Source: Branchipolynoe longqiensis (lineage: Eukaryota > Annelida > Polychaeta > Phyllodocida > Polynoidae). Taken from it: a DNA stretch of 64,000 bases. Positions 19,708-30,540 of the stretch are shown here, one piece after another. The notes beneath the pieces were generated by a model. That model had not been told where the DNA came from. It saw nothing but the letters and a program-made list of their open reading frames with translations, and made no database searches. Both the position numbers and the translations under genes were made by a program. The stretch covers positions 79,491,911 to 79,555,910 of the forward strand of contig CM059198.1 in NCBI GenBank assembly GCA_030323885.1. The letters are read 5' to 3'. The first letter of the stretch is position 1; every line of letters begins with the position of its first letter.

Positions 19708-20848
19708 TCATTCATTTCTTATTTGGTACTTGTGCCCTGTCGGACCTGTGCAACTGCTGATGACTGCCTTTTTCCACAGCCCGCGGTGATTTTTATATTT
19801 TATTTGGTCCCCTCTATGTACCGATTGGTGCAGCTTTCCTGATTTGTTGTCATGGTAGTATTTTTGCCTTTCTTGAATATGCAATGTTTCTTGCCGTATC
19901 ACCCGTTGTACATGTGGTTTAACGTTCTGAGCTATGGTGGGTATGCAAGATCGCAACTGCCTGCTCATCAGCAATTGAGCTTGAGAAGCATTCAGAACGT
20001 GTATTGGTGCATTTCGATAATTCATTAAGGCTAATTGTATGTCTTTGCCTGTTTCGGTGCATTTCTTTATCATATGCTTCACCGTTTGGACAAACCGTTC
20101 GCTCTGCCCAATGCTCCTTGGGTATTGCGGGCTTGAATACAATGGGGTAAAGCCATAGTGCTCTGCAAAATCATGGTATTCGTGGCTCATGAATTGCGGC
20201 CCATTGTCACTGATTGTCAGATGCCACTATTTTGGGTATCCCATGTCTAGCGAAGTTATCTTTCAATGAATTAATTATATTGTCAGAAGACGTATTATCT
20301 AATTTGGTTATTTCTGGATATTTTGAGTAGTAATCTACTGTAATGATATATGTTATGTGGTCTATCTCAAACAAATCAACTCTGACCTTCTCGTATGGGA
20401 CACAGGGGACGCTATGGTTTATTAGTGGTTCAGTGTGTGGTAGTTTTCTATTGTTCTGACATGCGTTGCATCTGCTAGTTCGCTCCTCAATTTGTCTATC
20501 AATATTTGGCCAAAAAATGCTCTCTGTAGCGAGCTGTTTTGTTTTGGTAGCACCCAAATGTGTCTCATGGAGTACATCCAACATGTTGTTTCTTAATTTA
20601 CCTGGTATGATGATTCGGTTCCCTTTCATTATCAGACCGTTATTGACTGTTAATTCATCTTTGAATGGCGCATACTGTTGTATACCTGTGGGTATGCACG
20701 CCATGCTAGAGTCCCATCCCTGCTGTATTTGTTCACGTAACTCTACCATCGACTCATCCGACTCAAACTCATGTTTAATGTCATTAAGGATACTCGATGC
20801 TGAAGAATCGACCATAGCTACACTTAAGCTATCGTCAAACGAACTCAC
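19708..20848 (-). pseudogene. Integrase of Gypsy element C
   Basis: Two frames. The first (20848-20207) has the integrase finger (HETHLGATKTKQLA...CNACQ) and the first catalytic region (VDLFEIDHITYIITVDYYSK), and stops at VASDNQ. The second (20190-19708) resumes at MSHEYHDFAEHYGF, with the last catalytic Glu in SIGQSERFVQTVK and the C-terminal domain. The break lies exactly at the second catalytic Asp: the word TGACAATCAG is followed by a second TGACAAT, a tandem gain of ten bases that shifts the frame. The integrase is therefore inactive. Confidence 0.85.
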
Positions 20849-20861
20849 AGTACTGCTGTCT

Positions 20862-21860
20862 TTACTGTGGGCCCGCGATAGTGTCTGAAAAAAACATAAG
20901 CGTTCCTATAATATGCGTTAGTTTCAGGTCGTATTTCTGTAAGCGCATCCTCATACGCTGCATCCGTTCGGACAGTTTATGGATCGGTTTTTCCATGATT
21001 GAAACAAGTGGCGTGTGATCTGTCTGAACCTGGACCTCTTTACCATACAAATAATCACTGGCACCCAAAACAGATGGCCAGCATCTCTTTCTCAATAATC
21101 GCGTATTTCGTTTGGGCTGAATCCAATGCACGAGAAGCTAGAGCTATCGGTTTGTTATTCTGCATGATGACAGCCCCTAATCCTGACTGACAGGCATCGA
21201 CTTGTAACACGATTGGCTTGTTTACATCATAGTAAGCTAATACTGGTGTGCTTTGCGAGTTATGTTTTAGCATTCCAAATGCCTCTGCCTGTTCTTTCCT
21301 CCAGTGCCATGCAACGTCCTTGTTCAGGAGGATGCGCAGTGGTTTAGCGATCTCTGACAGGTTGGGTATGAATTTATGGACATACCCCACCATGCCCAGA
21401 AATCGCTGCATGCCTGCTTGGTAACATGGCGCTGGCATGTCCACGATGGCCTGGATCCTGTCTGGATCTGGCTCAATGCCATTCTGTGTTTGGATTTTGC
21501 GGGGTTCAATTTAAGGTTGACAGACCTTGCTCGCGCCAATACTGCTCTAAGTCGCTCATTATGCTCCTCGATCGTAGAACCATAGATGAGGATATCATCG
21601 GTCACAATGCCTACTCCAGGTAGATCACCCATGATATGGCGCATCTCATGGATGAAAATATCACCCGCTGTTTTGACCCCGAAGGGGAGTCGAGTGTAGC
21701 GATAACGCCCCCACATTGTATTAAATGTGCATAGGAGCGAGCTAGAATAGTTTAATTCGATCTGCCAATACCCCGATTATGCATCCACAACCGAAAAATA
21801 CAGCGCATTAGTGGTTTTTGCAATTATTTCTTCGATCGTGGTGGTTGGATAGGGGGTGCC
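20862..21860 (-). pseudogene. RT and RNase H of Gypsy element C
   Basis: Three overlapping frames. RT (21716-21490) has GRYRYTRLPFGVKTAGD and VTDDILIYG with both catalytic Asp residues. The thumb and RNase H (21444-21055) have GMVGYVHKFIPNLSEIAKPL and QVDACQSGLGAVIMQ. The RNase H end (21131-20862) has QTDHTPLVSIMEK and FFSDTIAGPQ, in place of the usual ADTLSRA. RT motif A is near 21790-21740 but is interrupted by stops. The protein would copy and degrade RNA. Several small indels show an old copy. Confidence 0.85.
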
Positions 21861-21868
21861 TCTGAGGA

Positions 21869-22636
21869 TTACACGGTTACTTTCTTAACTATGGTAATCA
21901 AATTCACCCATTCTGTTGGTTTGACCTGCTCGTTAATTACCCCCAACTCGATCATGCGCTTTAGCTCTGCTTTTACTAAATTTTCAACTGCATAAGTGAT
22001 ACCCCTAGGCGGATCTACTACTGGTGTTATACTCATATCAACATGAATTACAGCATCTGACTTTATCAGCCCCAGTCCCCTGAAAATATCAGCATACTCG
22101 CTTACCACAGTTTCTGCATCTTGTCTGCTGCCTCGATGGCCCATATCTAGCTCGTCGATCCTTGCGATCAGTCCCAAAGTCACACAGGTTTCCTTTCCTA
22201 GGACCGGGTGAGCCCCTCGGACGATCTGGAAGACGACATCATGTCCATTGATGCCGATGATCGCCTCCCCATCGAGCTTGACTCGCTGTCCAGAGAAGGT
22301 GATGAGGCTGCACCTCGGCACTGTCATCTTGAGTCCCTCCATGCGTTCAAAAACTACTTGGGGCAACACATTTGCCTCGGAGCCCGTGTCGAGCTTGAAT
22401 CTTGTGGCCTGTCCCTTGATCATAAAGTCCCGGAACCACAGCGTCCTGCTATCGGTGTCTTTCTCCAGTTCGCCCACAAACAAGTCTGCCATTAGCTCGT
22501 CCATCCGTTTACTGTCATGTGATGGTTCCTGGTTGTGAGGCTCCGACACATTCATCGATACCTCACTGATCAGGGTTGGCCTGCCACGGCAGACCTTGGC
22601 AAAATGTCCAACTTTCCTGCAATGAAATGCATACAC
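21869..22636 (-). pseudogene. Zinc knuckle, protease and RT start of element C
   Basis: A 255-residue frame: part of a zinc knuckle (CRKVGHFAKVC) at the very start, an acidic spacer, aspartic protease (KLDTGSEANVL, later AHPVLGKETCVTLGL) and the first RT segment (LKRMIELGVINEQ...TEWVN). It stops in VKKVTV. Nothing upstream on this strand looks like gag, so the element is cut off at about 22636. The protease itself appears intact and shows what element A has lost. Confidence 0.85.
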
Positions 22637-22639
22637 TGT

Positions 22640-22860
22640 GGAACGGCTGCTTCCATCACAGAATTAAGCCAAGAACCCGGCACATTTGCGACGGATCCCA
22701 TCCAAACGATAACGCATAGGCATGGCCAGACATGGCCAGAACAGCTGCTGCCATCATAGCAATAAACCTGGAAACCTGTGTATTTGCGGCGGATATAGTC
22801 AAACCAGTAATGGTCAGGCCCGTCTGATGTGGCCAGCATGGAACAGCTGCTGCATTAGCT
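22640..22860. repeat. Two tandem ~105-bp units
   Basis: Two successive copies share a CATTTGCGACGGAT/TATTTGCGGCGGAT phrase and end in GGCCAGAACAGCTGCTGCCAT / GGAACAGCTGCTGCATTAGC. No gene is seen. The array directly borders the truncated end of element C. Confidence 0.6.
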
Positions 22861-23022
22861 AATATAAAATATCTGAACTTTCAAATGTACATATGTCACT
22901 CAAATTTTGGAATATTTTTAAAATTCAAAAAGAATATTGCTTCTGATTCATTGGAGCTTCAAGTGCAATTATAATTTTAATGTTTGGACCCTTTTTGAAA
23001 ATAAGGTGCATGTGTGAACGGG

Positions 23023-23041
23023 GCTATATATATATCATATG

Positions 23042-23072
<31 letters not shown>

Positions 23073-23086
23073 GTATATATATATAT
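23023..23086. repeat. (TA)n microsatellite
   Basis: Run of TATA dinucleotides interrupted by ATGTAT words, next to the left end of the element at 23087. Confidence 0.9.
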
Positions 23087-24179
23087 GGGCAATTCTTTAA
23101 AATTGGGCACAATAGTGTGACATGGAACCCAAAAGTGAAAACCTTCCAAATAATAGCCTATTGCAATGTCCTATTGTAAAGTCGTCGTCTGGCAGCTGTA
23201 GCTGTGTAGGCAGGCTAATTGGAAATCAGTACAGCAAGGGGAGAAAGGAAAAGTATAAAGAGTGAAAGTAGAGTGAAAGCTTGTACCCTCAGGTTTATTA
23301 TTATATAGTGGTACATGGATCTGATATGGCATACCACCTGACCATGCTCGCCAATCAACAACAAGCATTTCTAGGTCCACCAATGAACAGTGAGCATTCT
23401 TGAGTCACCATAGCTACTGTGATCTACCCACCGCCTTGTGGCTGCTTGACCTGCACCTGCCCCGTTGTGTGTGTGTGTGTGTGGTGATCCGTGACTAACA
23501 GTTGGGGGGGGGGGAGGGGGTAGTGAGTATAGCTCTTGAGCTCCTTCCACACTAACAATAGTGCCCCTCTCACACTATCTATTTAATACAAAATGACTAT
23601 TGACTACAATTAAAGAGTCACCACCAACTACATAAATACATTTATGCACCCGGCCATATACATCATTTACCCTTATAGACCATTTGTACTCCTTTATAGA
23701 CCATTTCCCATTCCCCACCAATGCGTTTTATCTGAATATTTTACACTATGAAGGTTTGCATGTTGTGCATATGTCAGAGTTGAATTTTTTTTTCTCACTT
23801 TTCGAATTAAATCTTATACAAATTGAGCAATACATTAATATCACTTGTGTAACATGAAAATCAAAGACACATCCAGAACCTCATTTTAACATATACAACA
23901 TAGTCAAACAAGATGTTATTGATTACTCTTAACCAAACAAGGTTATGACTTACAAGAAAAAAGTTGAAAAATAAGTTGAAAAAATGTTAGCACAAAATCA
24001 TATAAGTAATCTTTTAATTTCTTTCTTGGGATAATTTCAATAAATGTACTATTGCTAACATACTTAATACACAGAGGATACAATAATTATTTGACTTGCA
24101 ATCAATAAAAGAGAGAACAAATTATCAGCATCGTAATGTGGAAACCAAATATGTGGTGCCCAGTTTTAAAGAATGACCC
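23087..24179. mobile_element. Non-autonomous inverted-repeat element M2
   Basis: The left end GGGCAATTCTTTAAAATTGG is matched in inverse orientation by a right end of the form CCAGTTTTAAAGAATGACCC, each bordered by TATA. The right 50 bp occurs again, alone, at 32774-32825. No transposase is encoded. Inside lies the dispersed repeat at 23190-23750. Confidence 0.65.
23190..23750. repeat. Dispersed repeat R1, copy 1
   Basis: About 540 bp are shared with 56150-56690: GGAGAAAGGAAAAGTATAAA, CCCTCAGGTTTATTA, TAGTGGTACATGGATCTGAT, CACCTGACCATG and later GTGTGGTGATCCG. The two copies differ at many sites. A TTTATT word and the length would suit a terminal repeat of a retroelement; that is only a guess. 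Confidence 0.65.
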
Positions 24180-24215
24180 ATATACATATACATATATGTG
24201 TATATATATATACCT

Positions 24216-25235
24216 ACGTATATACAACGTATATACAGATGGAAGCAAATACGCACGGTGCTTCCCCCGGCGGCATGGGCTGGAACTAGATTAGTTCACC
24301 GCCCCGTCGCCGGGTGCTTTACATATATACCTTGGGCTATAGCCTCCCTTCAGCCAGTCGCTATAGGCCTCCCTACGGTCAACAACACAGTCTACCTGTT
24401 ACCTGTGTTTCTACCTGTGCTACTACCTGTGCTGCTACACGGAGGGATCGATCTGTTTAAGTGGAGTGTCGTGAGCTACAAACTTTCAAATATTCTACGA
24501 TTGTCATGTCGATTCACTTTGTCGATACTTAGCTAAGCTCCTGAGCTAAAAACTTCATATCTACGTCTTTCTTGTCGATTAATCCTGTCGATACTTAGCC
24601 ATGTCAACGATCTGTCACTAAATCGATATCGGTCTACCTTGTCGGCAAGTGTTCCTGACCAAATAGCTCCTGTGTGTCGATTAACGATCGACACGCCGGG
24701 ACATCGACATTTAATGTCAATTTATTTCCGTATTTGCTATTAATCGGTTAGATTCAAACGTACAAGATGGCGGATGGCGGGGAAGCCACCATGATTGTCG
24801 AGCGTATGTACTAAAGTAAAGGACTATCACAAAGGAATCTACCGTTTAACGCCTGTCTGTCGAAAAATTTGCATCGACACGACGGGAGATCGACATCCTT
24901 TATATATATTTATTTTGTATTCTATAATAATCGGTTAGATTCAAAACCAAACAAGATGGCGGATGGCGGGAAAACCAACATGATTGTCGATCTTATATAA
25001 ACAAGGACGATTCAAGTGATTTCCGGTGTTACTGATTAGCGCAAGTGTGTCAATTGGCGGCATCGACACGATGGGAGATCGACTTTGATATTATTTATTA
25101 TTTATTTATTATATTATTTTTTATTTTATTCCAACCTACCGACTTTTCTATTTTATTATTTATATGCATGATAAGTCGAGTGACTTCCTGTGTGTCGATT
25201 AACGGCATCGAAATGGTTACGAGGCCTTCTCCGCG
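24216..25235. repeat. ~190-bp tandem units with GTCGAT and GATGGCGG motifs
   Basis: At least two and a partial third copy of a unit containing TCGATTAACGATCGACA or CATCGACACGACGGGAGATC, then TAATCGGTTAGATTCAAA, then CAAGATGGCGGATGGCGGG (at 24763 and 24952, 189 bp apart). CAAGATGGCGG is the known YY1 recognition core. Shorter CTACCTGTG repeats lie at 24390-24440. Tandem promoter-like units with YY1 sites are known from 5' regions of some LINEs, so this may be such a region or a host promoter. No open gene is seen. Confidence 0.55.
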
Positions 25236-25240
25236 GGTGA

Positions 25241-25490
25241 TGCGCGGCAAGGAAGGACGAGGAGGCGGGAGTGGAATAAGAGGGCAGTTTATTGAGTAAA
25301 TGCCCGAGGCGTTTCATGAACATACAATGAATGTGAGGTGTAATAAATCAGCAATACAGGTAAAGGTAAAATATAACATCATGTATGATGCATGCTCATG
25401 ATGAGAGCATCAAATGTCAGTGTTATAATAAAGTGTCAAATGAGGTAATGTCAGTAGTTGGCGGGAGGTGGGCCCGAGGAGCCCTCAACC
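25241..25490 (-). repeat. Split direct repeat B2 of N1
   Basis: 250 bp from TGCGCGGCAAGGAAGGACG to GAGGAGCCCTCAACC, nearly identical to B1 at 25740-25989. It forms the outer 3' end of the element. Confidence 0.9.
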
Positions 25491-25529
25491 CTATAGTGGA
25501 GAGTTGGTGTATAGGGATGGTGGGTGGGG

Positions 25530-25737
25530 AAAAAAGAGGTGTGAGGAGCAGAGTGTGTGGAGGCAGGAGGGCGAGTGGCCGGAGGAGAGGCTGGAGGAGG
25601 TTATAAGGGAAGGAGAGGAGGGGGTGGGGTTATGAAAGAGAGAGCGGCAGGAGGACAGAGGAGGGGGGGGGAGAGGGAGAGAGGGGGGGGGGCGTCCTCC
25701 CTCGCCTCGCATCAACCGCAATGCGAGCATTACGACC
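25530..25737 (-). repeat. Split direct repeat A2 of N1
   Basis: Matches A1 (30541-30743) from AAAAGAGGTGTGAGGAG through GAGTGGCCGGAGGAGAGGCT to GCGAGCATTACGACC. It lies between B1 and B2, as expected for a Ngaro element. Confidence 0.9.
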
Positions 25738-25739
25738 GA

Positions 25740-25989
25740 TGCACGGCAAGGAAGGACGAGGAGGCGAGAGTGGAATAAGAGGGCATTTTATTGAGTAAAT
25801 ACCCGAGGCGTTTCATGAACATACAATGAATGTGAGGTGTAATAAATTAGCAATATAGGTAAAGGTAAAATATAATATCATGTATGATGCATGCTCATGA
25901 TCAGAGCGTCAAATGTCAGTGTTATCACAAAGTGTCAAATGAGGTAATGTCAGTAGTTGGCGGGAGGTGGGCCCGAGGAGCCCTCAACC
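25740..25989 (-). repeat. Split direct repeat B1 of N1
   Basis: 250-bp internal copy of B2. The last ~13 codons of the recombinase lie inside it, ending in PPPANY and a stop. Confidence 0.9.
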
Positions 25990-26760
25990 AAGAGAGAGGA
26001 GAGGGCTCGAGGGGCCGCCGAGGGGGCGAGGCGGGGGACGTAAGCGTGGACCGCCTCAGAGGTCCAGGTCCCTTGGGCCATGATGTCGGAGATGTCAAAA
26101 CCGGCGGCATGGCAGGCCTGGGCGGCGCCCCGGCGGAGGCTGTGGAGGGTGAAGGCCTCGGCCCCCCGGGCACCTCGGGCATGAAGGGCGCCTCGCATGA
26201 GGGCAGTGAGTGTGCACGGGTCGAGGGGGCGACCAGAGGGCATGATGAACGCCGGGGCGTCGGGAGGCGCGGGGGACTGCCGGGAGGCCGCGTTCCAGGC
26301 GGCCAGAGGGCAGAGGCCCGGCCTCGGGCAGGCAGGGATGAAGAGGGCGACGGCGCCCGAGGGCCCGGATATGGTCTTTGAAGTCCTGACCGTGACCCGG
26401 AGGCCGCCGGGGGCCGGGGCGACGTTGCCGCGGGTGATGGTGTGGGGCCCCCCCCCAGCCCTCGGGACTCGGCGACAGCAGGTTGGACTGGTGCAGCATG
26501 CCGAAGTACCCGAGGAGGAGGGCGGCCCGAGGGCCGAGCGAGGCCACTCCCGCAAGGGCGAGGTGAGAGATGACGAGGGCGAGCAGAGGAGGCGTCAGAG
26601 GGGGCGCCTGGTGAGGGGCGTGGGTCGAGGCGCGCTCGGCACCTCGGCAAACGTCCTTGGCGAGGGCAGAGTCGAAGGCGTAGAGGTAGGCAGTGTAGCC
26701 GGCGATCTGGAAGTCGGTGGGGGCAAGGGGGGCGAGCCCTCGGGCCACACAGTAGGTGAC
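25950..26760 (-). pseudogene. Tyrosine recombinase of N1
   Basis: The N-terminal half (26748 down to ~26460) has FQIAGYTAYLYAF and YFGMLHQSNLLSPSPEGWGG. After a shift in a C run (about 26449-26457) the second frame (26555-25950) continues with the catalytic core TLHSLRRGAAQACHAAG and GTWTSEAVHAYVPRL. The H-x-x-R motif and the nucleophile Tyr are present. The first catalytic Arg, expected in the L-R-Q-S-N-L-L phrase (as in element H), is His here. The enzyme would insert a circular DNA copy of the element by strand exchange. The frameshift and the His make this copy doubtful as an active enzyme. Confidence 0.85.
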
Positions 26761-26863
26761 GTAGTCGCGGGCCTGGCGTCAGCGGTTCCTCCATGTCGAG
26801 GGGGCCAAGGAAGCGAGGCGCAGGGGGGCGACGTCCTCCACCTCGGCCGGGGGAAAACCTGCC

Positions 26864-28195
26864 TCAGAGGCCGGGGTTAAAGGGGAAAGCATCATGTGAG
26901 GGCGATATGCTGCGGAGCCCGAGGCAGGCGATGCCGGCGCGGGCCACCTCGGCCCAGGGTCCGTCGAGGTGGGTGCGGCTGAGGGCGTCGGCGAGGATGA
27001 GCTCGGCCCCGGGCTTGTGGAGAATGGTGAGGGTGAAACATCGGGTCGCCGCGAGGAGCCAGAGCTCCCGAGCGTAGGTCCCGAGGGTAGCATCGCGGGC
27101 GCGGCCCGAGGTGAGGGAGGCGGCGGAGGCCATGTTATCAGTGTTGATCACGATGGTGGCCCCCGCCACGTCCTCAGGGATGAGGGCGCGCAGTGCAACG
27201 ACGAGGTTGACGGCCTCCAACTCGTGGATGTCGGGGAACCGCTCCCGGAAGTCGAGGGTGTACCCTCGGGCGTAGCAGTGGGTGGCGGAGTAGGCACCCC
27301 CGCCCGTGAGGCAGGAGTCGCACTCTATGACGTGGACGCGCCCTGCCGGGGCGCGGAGGAGGTGGAGGCCATTGTAGGCCCGGCCGTAGAGGGCGAACCA
27401 CCTCAGGTCCCGGAGGGCGTCGTCGTCGAGGGTGAGCGAGGTGCAGCTGAAGCAGCGGCGGAGTGCCCCGAGGAGGCGACTCATGAACCTCCGGGCGGGG
27501 AGCACACAACTGCCCACGTGGTTCAAGCGCCCGAGGAGGCTCTGGAGCTCGCGTCGAGTTATGGCAGGGCAGGTGAGGCGGGCCTCGCATGAGAGGATGA
27601 GGTCGTCGACTTTGTCGGGGGTGATGCGAACCGTCATCGCCTCGCTGTCGAGGGAGAAGCCTAGACAGGTGAGGCGGACAGCGGGGGGGTGGCACTTCCC
27701 GGGCGCCACGTCGAGCCCGAGGGTGGCAGCGAGGGCGAGGGAGGCGTCGAAGGCCTGGCAGGCCCTGAGGTAGGAGGCCTCGCACCCGACAAAGTCGTCG
27801 ACGTATACTAGTGTGTGGAAGCCGTCGCACCTCATGATCCAGGCGATGGCGGCCGTCACACGGCCGCAGGCCGCGCCCGAGGAGCGGCAACCAAAGGGAA
27901 GGGCGAGGTCAATGTATGCCCTCTGGTTGAGGGTGATGCCGTATAAGGGGCAGGCGAGGGGGTCGGCGCGGTGTTGCCTGTATGCGCGGAAGATGTCGGC
28001 GGACCAGAGGTATGCGCCGGAGCCCTCACCTGTGAGGCGGCGCCCGAGGTCAGCGACTGAGGGGAGGGTGTAGGAGTGGGGTTTCCCGAGGTATTCCCGG
28101 CGAGGGATGCCGGCATTGATGCTGGCGCCGGGGGGAAAGGAGAGGTCGACGATGACCCACCTCTTGCCCGGGTCGGATTTGGGGCGGGTCATCAT
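26864..28195 (-). CDS. RT-RNase H of N1
   Basis: A 443-residue frame: VIVDLSFPPG (10-25), RT motif A WSADIFRAYRQ (Asp 67), PFGCRSSGAA (100-109), the catalytic YVDD at 131-134, a thumb with LQSLLGRLNHVG, then RNase H with IECDSCLTGGG (290-300), ELEAVNLVVAL, INTDNMASA and ILADALSRTH (400-409). All RT and RNase H catalytic residues are present. The N-terminal part of pol continues upstream in shifted frames (28196-28560). The start used here is just the first Met in the frame. The protein makes the DNA copy of the element. Confidence 0.92.
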   Translation of the reverse strand: MMTRPKSDPGKRWVIVDLSFPPGASINAGIPRREYLGKPHSYTLPSVADLGRRLTGEGSGAYLWSADIFRAYRQHRADPLACPLYGITLNQRAYIDLALPFGCRSSGAACGRVTAAIAWIMRCDGFHTLVYVDDFVGCEASYLRACQAFDASLALAATLGLDVAPGKCHPPAVRLTCLGFSLDSEAMTVRITPDKVDDLILSCEARLTCPAITRRELQSLLGRLNHVGSCVLPARRFMSRLLGALRRCFSCTSLTLDDDALRDLRWFALYGRAYNGLHLLRAPAGRVHVIECDSCLTGGGAYSATHCYARGYTLDFRERFPDIHELEAVNLVVALRALIPEDVAGATIVINTDNMASAASLTSGRARDATLGTYARELWLLAATRCFTLTILHKPGAELILADALSRTHLDGPWAEVARAGIACLGLRSISPSHDAFPFNPGL

Positions 28196-28560
28196 GGGGA
28201 AGACCTGGGTCCAGGGGGTGAAGGGAGGGATGGTGAAGGGGCCCGCGAGGGCGCCGAGGGCGAGCTCGGTTTTGATGAAGGCCTCTATGTGGGGGCGTGC
28301 TCGGGGCTCGCGGTGGTTGGTGAAGGTAGGGCGGGGGGGAGAGCGGAGAAGTTAGCGGGAAGCCGTACTCGAGTAGGTCGAGGAGGGCGGGGTCGGGGTA
28401 GTCGCGGAGGGCGGTCACGCCAGGCGGAATTGTGGAGGCCAGAGGGGAGGGGAATGCGGGCGGCCCAAAAAGTTAGGGAGGCCCGCTCCCTGAGCGCGTA
28501 TATGCGTGGGTGAAAGGTGGGGTAGCGGGCCCAGGCCTTCCTTAGAAGCATGGGGCCAGA
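28196..28560 (-). pseudogene. N-terminal pol segment of N1, frameshifted
   Basis: Three frames contribute in turn: ARIPLPSGLHNSAW, then RDYPDPALLDLLEYGFP, then ANFSALPPALPSPT. The same string of motifs occurs in one frame in element I (RIPLPSGLHIPAWRSRLRDY, DLLEFGFPSNYSAN), which shows the native order. At least two shifts fall within 250 bases. Confidence 0.7.
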
Positions 28561-28659
28561 TGGCGAGGAGGGTGGGGCGGTATTGGTGGGGGGAGGGGCC
28601 GCAGGAAGGGGCGGCGGGGAGGGTGTCTTGGATATGGGGTTGAACCACGTCAGAGATGT

Positions 28660-29290
28660 GCTCGCTGAGGTCGTGGTGGGGGGGGGGGGGGAGGGGGGAG
28701 GAGCGTAGGAGAGGTTAAGGGGGCGGCGAGGGGGGGAAAGGTGGGGAAAGGGGGCGGGGTGGGGGGGGGGGGTGTCGGGGTCAGGGGGGAGGCCGGGGAG
28801 GAGGGTGAGGTAGGCTGTGTCGGCGGGGGAGGGTGTGGGGGGGCGGGGAGGGGGGGAGGTTTGGGGAGGGACGGAGGCGGGCGGCGTCCGGCTGGTCGGT
28901 AGAGATGAGAGAGAGACGGCGGGGCCTGTGGTGAGGTCGAGGCGGGGGGAGGCCGGGTGGTCGGCGGAGATGAGAGAGGAGTGGCGGTTGGGTGCAGGGT
29001 GGCGGTGTGAGAGAGGGTCTGTTGGGCCGCGGCGGGTGGCGGCCAGGGGGGGGGCTTTGAAGCCTGGTGTGGTGTGAGCGGTTGGGTGCTCTGCGGTCAG
29101 AGCGCGGGCGGGCCGGGCGGGCGGCGGGATTTGAGGGGGCGGCGAGATGTGAGGGGCGGGGAGATGTGAGAGGGCGGGAGGTCAATGGGCAGTGAGATGT
29201 GAGGGTGGTCGGTTGTGGGTGTGCGTGGGTCGGCGTGGGGGGGTGGGTGGGGCCGGCTGGGTCCCTCCGGGCCGGGCTGGAGGGGGCGGC
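28660..29290. repeat. G-rich low-complexity spacer in N1
   Basis: Long G runs and GGGGAGG/GGCGGG words. Minus-strand frames are Pro/His/Arg-rich and encode nothing I recognise. It separates the gag-like frame from pol. The runs could form G-quadruplexes and are also a likely source of sequencing indels. Confidence 0.6.
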
Positions 29291-29293
29291 GGA

Positions 29294-30539
29294 CTAAAAA
29301 TCCGCCGAGGGGGCGTCCCCCCCGCTCCCGGTTTCGTTTGCTATGGCATACGGCCTCGGAATGCATGGTGAGGAACTTTCTAACGTTGGCACAGTATGCG
29401 CAAGCGTGTCGATACCTCGACGCCCCCTCCCCATGTGTCTCGCCGGCGCCTGCCCGGTCGCATGAGGCGGGGTCGCGGTTCCAGGAGGGGCATGGGGCGC
29501 CATGGGATTCCCGGAGGTAGGGCGTCCTGGTGTCGGTCTGGGGGCGGGGGAGGAGGGGTCTGGGGGCGGGGCGGGGGGGGTCGGAGGAGCGGGGGGGGTG
29601 GGAAGGGCGCCTGTGGGTGTGGTGAGGGCCTCCATCCTGAGCATGTTGATGGCGGCGGGGTCGTGCCAGCCGTGTGGGAGCCTACCGTCCGCGATCCATG
29701 TGAATACCGTCTCGGAATAACGGCGGACGGTAGCCCAGGGGTGGACGAGATTGTCTCGGTGGATGGTAAGGGCGTGGTGGCTGAGTCCGGGAAGGGAGTG
29801 GGCGGGGAAGGCGGGGTGGGCCTCGAGCATGCGGAGGGCGAGGGTGTACTCGTCCTTGGTCGCCTCCCCTCGCTTCACCGCCTTTCTCTCCGCCCCCCGC
29901 TCTATGAGGTCACAGGGGAAGATATAATGGGGGGAAATACCTTTCCGTCGACCGGCGTTGTGTGTGTCGGCTGAGTCGAGTATTTCCCGGACAGCGTCTG
30001 CAGCGGAGGTGGCCGAGTGGGCGTGGGCGTCGCGGTAGTGGAGAGGGGGCGGGGCCTCCGAGGTCTGAGAGGCGGATGCCCCTCCCCTGGTGAAGCGGAT
30101 GTAGTCGGGATGAATGGCCCCCGGGGCCGCCGGCAGGGGCGGCGGAGGCGTGAGCCCCCCCACGGTGTGGCGGGGCGTGCGGGGGGCGTCGATGTGCTGA
30201 GGCGGCGCCGGGCGGGGGCGCGGCGGCCGCGGCGGGGGCGTGGTGGGGCGCGGCTCCGCGCTGGTCCCGGGCGTCGATTATGTCGAGCCTCGCCGTCATG
30301 CGTTCCATGGCCGCGACTGTGTCGAGTAGAGTCGCCTGCATGGTGCGTCCCCATTCCGATGGGGGGTCGCCGGGGGCGGTCCTCGGGAGAGGGGCGGCCT
30401 GAGGGAGCGAGGAGGGCGCGGATGAGTGTGTCGATCCGGTCGATATCGCCTCGGAGATGCGCTGTGCCTCCCTGCGGGCGGCGTGCCTCCCCCGGCCTCG
30501 TCCGTTAGGCATGGTGGGCGTGTAGAGAGATGAGGCCAA
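29294..30539 (-). CDS. Gag-like ORF1 of N1 (two overlapping frames)
   Basis: It begins at 30539 with MASSLYTPTMPNGRGR and a stretch with MQATLLDTVAAMERMTARLD, possibly a coiled coil, then passes at about 30200 into the frame 30163-29294. That part has SAADAVREILDS, GISPHYIFPCDLIERG and YTLALRMLEAHPAF, followed by ETVFTWIADGRLPHGWHDPA and a Pro-rich tail. No zinc knuckle is seen. By position it is the structural, RNA-binding protein of the element. The HYIFPCDLI...ALRMLEAHP...WIADG order suits ORF1 of DIRS/Ngaro elements, but this is judged from memory. Confidence 0.6.
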
Positions 30540-30540
30540 A

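Noticed and set aside
25925..30539. Many long open frames on both strands in the GC-rich block
   Set aside because: High GC removes stop codons in all frames. Only the minus-strand frames with RT, RNase H, recombinase and ORF1 motifs are kept; the plus-strand frames are shadows.
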